From: Curvivirga aplysinae
GTDB lineage: Bacteria; Pseudomonadota; Alphaproteobacteria; UBA8366; Aestuariispiraceae
NCBI RefSeq assembly: GCF_009711445.1
Contig: NZ_SMMC01000194.1
Span: forward strand, 1-36,663
DNA: 36,663 nt
Direction: 5' to 3'
This document shows, piece after piece, positions 34,846 through 36,663 of this stretch; the first letter of the stretch is position 1, and each line of letters begins with the position of its first letter. A model generated the notes under the pieces. The model had not been told where the DNA came from and made no database searches. It saw only the letters and a list, made by a program, of their open reading frames with translations. The translations under genes and the position numbers were made by a program.

Positions 34846-36003
34846 ATGTCGGAATTAGCAAAGCGTAGCGGCAAAGTGCATTGGTTAGGTGCAGGTTTAT
34901 CAACTGGTACAGGCCTTAACAAGGTAGCAGACGCCGCAAGTAAAGTAACATTATGGAACCGTACTGTTTCAAAAGCAGAAGCTTTGGCAGAGCGTCTTTC
35001 CCTTACAGGAAAAATTGAAACTAAAACCTATGATCTAGATGCGCTTAAAGCTGATTTAAATGAGGGTGATATTGTTGTTTGCATGTTACCCGTAGCAGAA
35101 CATGGAACGATCCTAGACACTGCAATTGCACATGGTGCCCATTATGTGTCCAGTAGCTATGTTAGTGATATTATTTTAGGCAAGGTAGAGGCAGCAAAAG
35201 CTAAAAACTTAGCTGTAGTTGTTGAGGCAGGCTTAGACCCAGGTATTGACCATCTAGCGTCTCACTTACTTGTCGATGATGCTGAAAATGCGCTTGCAGA
35301 ACAAGGTTTAGCCAAAGAGAAAGTTGAGGCGCAGTTTTTCTCTTACTGTGGCGGTTTTCCAGAAGTTGCTAATGATTTCAAATATCGTTTTAGTTGGGCA
35401 CCAGCCGGCGTGCTGCTAGCATTACGTTCTCCTGCAAAATTTATGAAGAACGGACAAGAAGCAACAGCACCACGTCCATGGGAAGAAACTGAAATATACA
35501 AAACAAGTGCAGGCGATTTTGAGGCATATCCAAACCGCGACAGCGTGCCCTTTATTGACCAATATCATTTCCCTAGAAAATGGAATGTAAAAGATTTCAT
35601 CCGAGGAACATTACGTCTTCCCGGTTGGTTAGAGGCATGGAAAGATGTATTTGAAGCTGTAAAAACAGGCACAGATGACGATATACGTGCACTTGGAGCA
35701 AAATTAGCCGATGAACATTTTTACGGACCAGATGATAAAGATCGCGTTGTTCTAACTGTTGGCCTTATCTTATCTAAAGACGGCAAAGAAATCTTCAATA
35801 GCCGTTATGAAATGGATATTTGTGGTGACGATGCAGATTCTGCCATGGCATTAACTGTTTCCAACGGGGTGGCTTGCGGCATTATTGATTTGCTACAAGG
35901 TCATACAAACATTGGATTGAACAAAGCTGCTGAGGATGTAGAAAGCGTTAAACGCTGGATTGGACGTTTAGGCAGTTGGGGCATTCGCTTAACCCAAAAA
36001 TAA
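34846..36003 (+). CDS. Saccharopine dehydrogenase family protein
   Basis: 385 residues. An N-terminal Rossmann domain (about 8-130: VHWLGAGLSTGTGLNKVAD, TLWNRTVSKAEALAERL, IVVCMLPVAEHGTILDTAIAHGAHYVSSSYVSD) is followed by the family's catalytic/dimer domain, which opens VVVEAGLDPGIDHLASHLLVDD and has FFSYCGGFPEVANDFKYRFSWAPAGVL. This matches saccharopine dehydrogenase (glutamate-forming) and related reductases, which handle lysine catabolism or carboxynorspermidine. The nucleotide loop is longer than the usual GxGxxG. A strong AAGGGGG precedes the ATG. The divergent oxidase suggests an amino-acid or polyamine degradation locus. A good terminator follows. Confidence 0.87.
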   Translation: MSELAKRSGKVHWLGAGLSTGTGLNKVADAASKVTLWNRTVSKAEALAERLSLTGKIETKTYDLDALKADLNEGDIVVCMLPVAEHGTILDTAIAHGAHYVSSSYVSDIILGKVEAAKAKNLAVVVEAGLDPGIDHLASHLLVDDAENALAEQGLAKEKVEAQFFSYCGGFPEVANDFKYRFSWAPAGVLLALRSPAKFMKNGQEATAPRPWEETEIYKTSAGDFEAYPNRDSVPFIDQYHFPRKWNVKDFIRGTLRLPGWLEAWKDVFEAVKTGTDDDIRALGAKLADEHFYGPDDKDRVVLTVGLILSKDGKEIFNSRYEMDICGDDADSAMALTVSNGVACGIIDLLQGHTNIGLNKAAEDVESVKRWIGRLGSWGIRLTQK

Positions 36004-36014
36004 GATCTAAAATC

Positions 36015-36042
36015 AAAAGAGGTGCTAAATAGCGCCTCTTTT
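36015..36042. terminator. Bidirectional Rho-independent terminator
   Basis: AAAAGAGGTGCT pairs with the complementary arm ending CCTCTTTT around an AAAT loop, with one G-T pair. The plus strand continues TTTTTTG. The minus strand continues TTTTGATTTT. It can end both the saccharopine-family gene and the converging PAS gene. Confidence 0.85.
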
Positions 36043-36060
36043 TTGTCTTAAAATCGGTGT

Positions 36061-36594
36061 TTATACACCCATCGCAAATATCATTTCATTAAAAGTCATT
36101 TTGCGCGCCGCTAAGAGCTCTTCCAAATGTTTTACTCCACCTTGTAATCCTTGCTTAGGGCTGCTCGCTTTTTCTTCCAGCGCCTTTAATTCTTTATAAA
36201 GTGGCTTTATTTTCTCATCTATTAATTGACGATTAGGTGCACTTCTATTGCTGTGATAACCAACAATATTCCCATCACTATCACGACTTGGCGTTATATG
36301 CGCAAGCACCCAATAATGATCACCATTTTTTGCTCTATTTACCACATATGCGAAAATCTCTTCACCAGATTTAAGACTTTTCCACAAATATTCGAAAACA
36401 GTTCGTGGCATATCGGGGTGTCGTACAACATTGTGTTGTACATTCAGACAATCCTTTTCCGTCATATCAGCCAACTTATAAAAGGTATTATTTCCATATG
36501 TAATTTTGCCCGTAAGATCGGTCTTGGAAACTATTATCTCTCGCTGATCAAACTTACGCTCTACGCCTGTCAACTTTGCATTACCATAAAGCAT
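36061..36594 (-). CDS. Small stand-alone PAS-domain protein (Aer-like PAS)
   Basis: 177 residues. A single PAS domain (about 14-120) has the Aer-type pattern: IVSKTDLTGKITYGNNTFYKLADMTEKDCLNVQHNVVRHPDMPRTVFEYLWKSLKSGEEIFAYVVNRAKNGDHYWVLAHITPSRDSDGNIVGYHSNR. In the Aer family this domain binds FAD and reports redox state, but cofactor binding here is inference. After it comes only a helical tail (about 125-177), with no HAMP, MCP, kinase or GGDEF output, so it probably acts through a partner. AGGAG lies 8 bases before the ATG. Its promoter probably lies at or past the right window edge. Confidence 0.88.
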   Translation of the reverse strand: MLYGNAKLTGVERKFDQREIIVSKTDLTGKITYGNNTFYKLADMTEKDCLNVQHNVVRHPDMPRTVFEYLWKSLKSGEEIFAYVVNRAKNGDHYWVLAHITPSRDSDGNIVGYHSNRSAPNRQLIDEKIKPLYKELKALEEKASSPKQGLQGGVKHLEELLAARKMTFNEMIFAMGV

Positions 36595-36663
36595 AGCTAC
36601 TACTCCTCTTCACGCATATAGCGAATAGGCCATGCCGGAAACTACTTTAATTTAGAATTGAAC

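Noticed and set aside
1-36663. tRNA, rRNA, CRISPR, insertion sequence or prophage
   Set aside because: No regular short repeats, transposase or integrase motifs, or conserved RNA gene sequences were visible in the gaps between genes.

Overview
The window looks like chromosomal DNA of a low-GC (roughly 40%), probably marine or aquatic alphaproteobacterium. Reasons: a PpdK-GlyS-GlyQ block, a YgfZ protein, a long-form Sua5/TsaC, a D-2-hydroxyglutarate-dehydrogenase-type flavoprotein, an acyl-CoA dehydrogenase of the DmdC/long-FadE type, and an operon pairing a corrinoid protein with DUF1638 and 'virulence factor' (PF13769) proteins. The order cannot be fixed from sequence alone. Coding density is high. 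No gap exceeds about 220 bases, and I saw no tRNA, rRNA, CRISPR array, insertion sequence, prophage or integron.

Layout. (1) 1-1812, minus: corrinoid protein, DUF1638 protein and PF13769 protein, closed by a strong terminator at 71-94. Upstream is a 21-bp-spaced direct repeat of TGTCGC that resembles ArgR/GbdR-type AraC-family sites. (2) 2028-4532, minus: a membrane-anchored class III nucleotide cyclase and a periplasmic Sel1-repeat protein. (3) 4732-5610, minus: ygfZ. (4) 5798-10405, plus: a tight operon of two lipopolysaccharide-type glycosyltransferases, asnB and pyrC. It meets (5), a response regulator on the minus strand, with no base between the two stop codons. (6) 11613-17502, minus: ppdK with a single-base frameshift, glyS and glyQ. 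(7) 17694-20168, minus: an SLC13/TrkA-C permease and a MaoC-like hydratase. (8) 20311-24583, plus: tsaC/sua5, an FAD-linked D-2-hydroxyacid dehydrogenase and an acyl-CoA dehydrogenase. (9) 24680-27452: a secreted vWA protein (plus), folK and folP (minus), and a divergent folB-like gene (plus). (10) 27553-29654, plus: an unrecognised one-TM protein coupled to an EamA permease. (11) 29700-33250, minus: an FKBP-rhodanese fusion, a BT1-type folate/biopterin-like transporter and a GGDEF cyclase. (12) 33354-36594: an FAD-dependent amine/amino-acid oxidase (minus), a divergent saccharopine-dehydrogenase-family protein (plus) and a small PAS protein (minus).

A one-carbon/folate theme recurs: corrinoid methyl carrier, YgfZ, FolB/FolP/FolK and a BT1-family carrier. 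The genes are not contiguous, so a functional link is only inference. The most useful leads are the corrinoid operon, which has no methyltransferase beside it but has a candidate operator; the ppdK frameshift at an A5 tract; the FKBP-rhodanese fusion whose rhodanese loop lacks the catalytic cysteine; and a diguanylate cyclase with a CxCxC motif in its sensory region.
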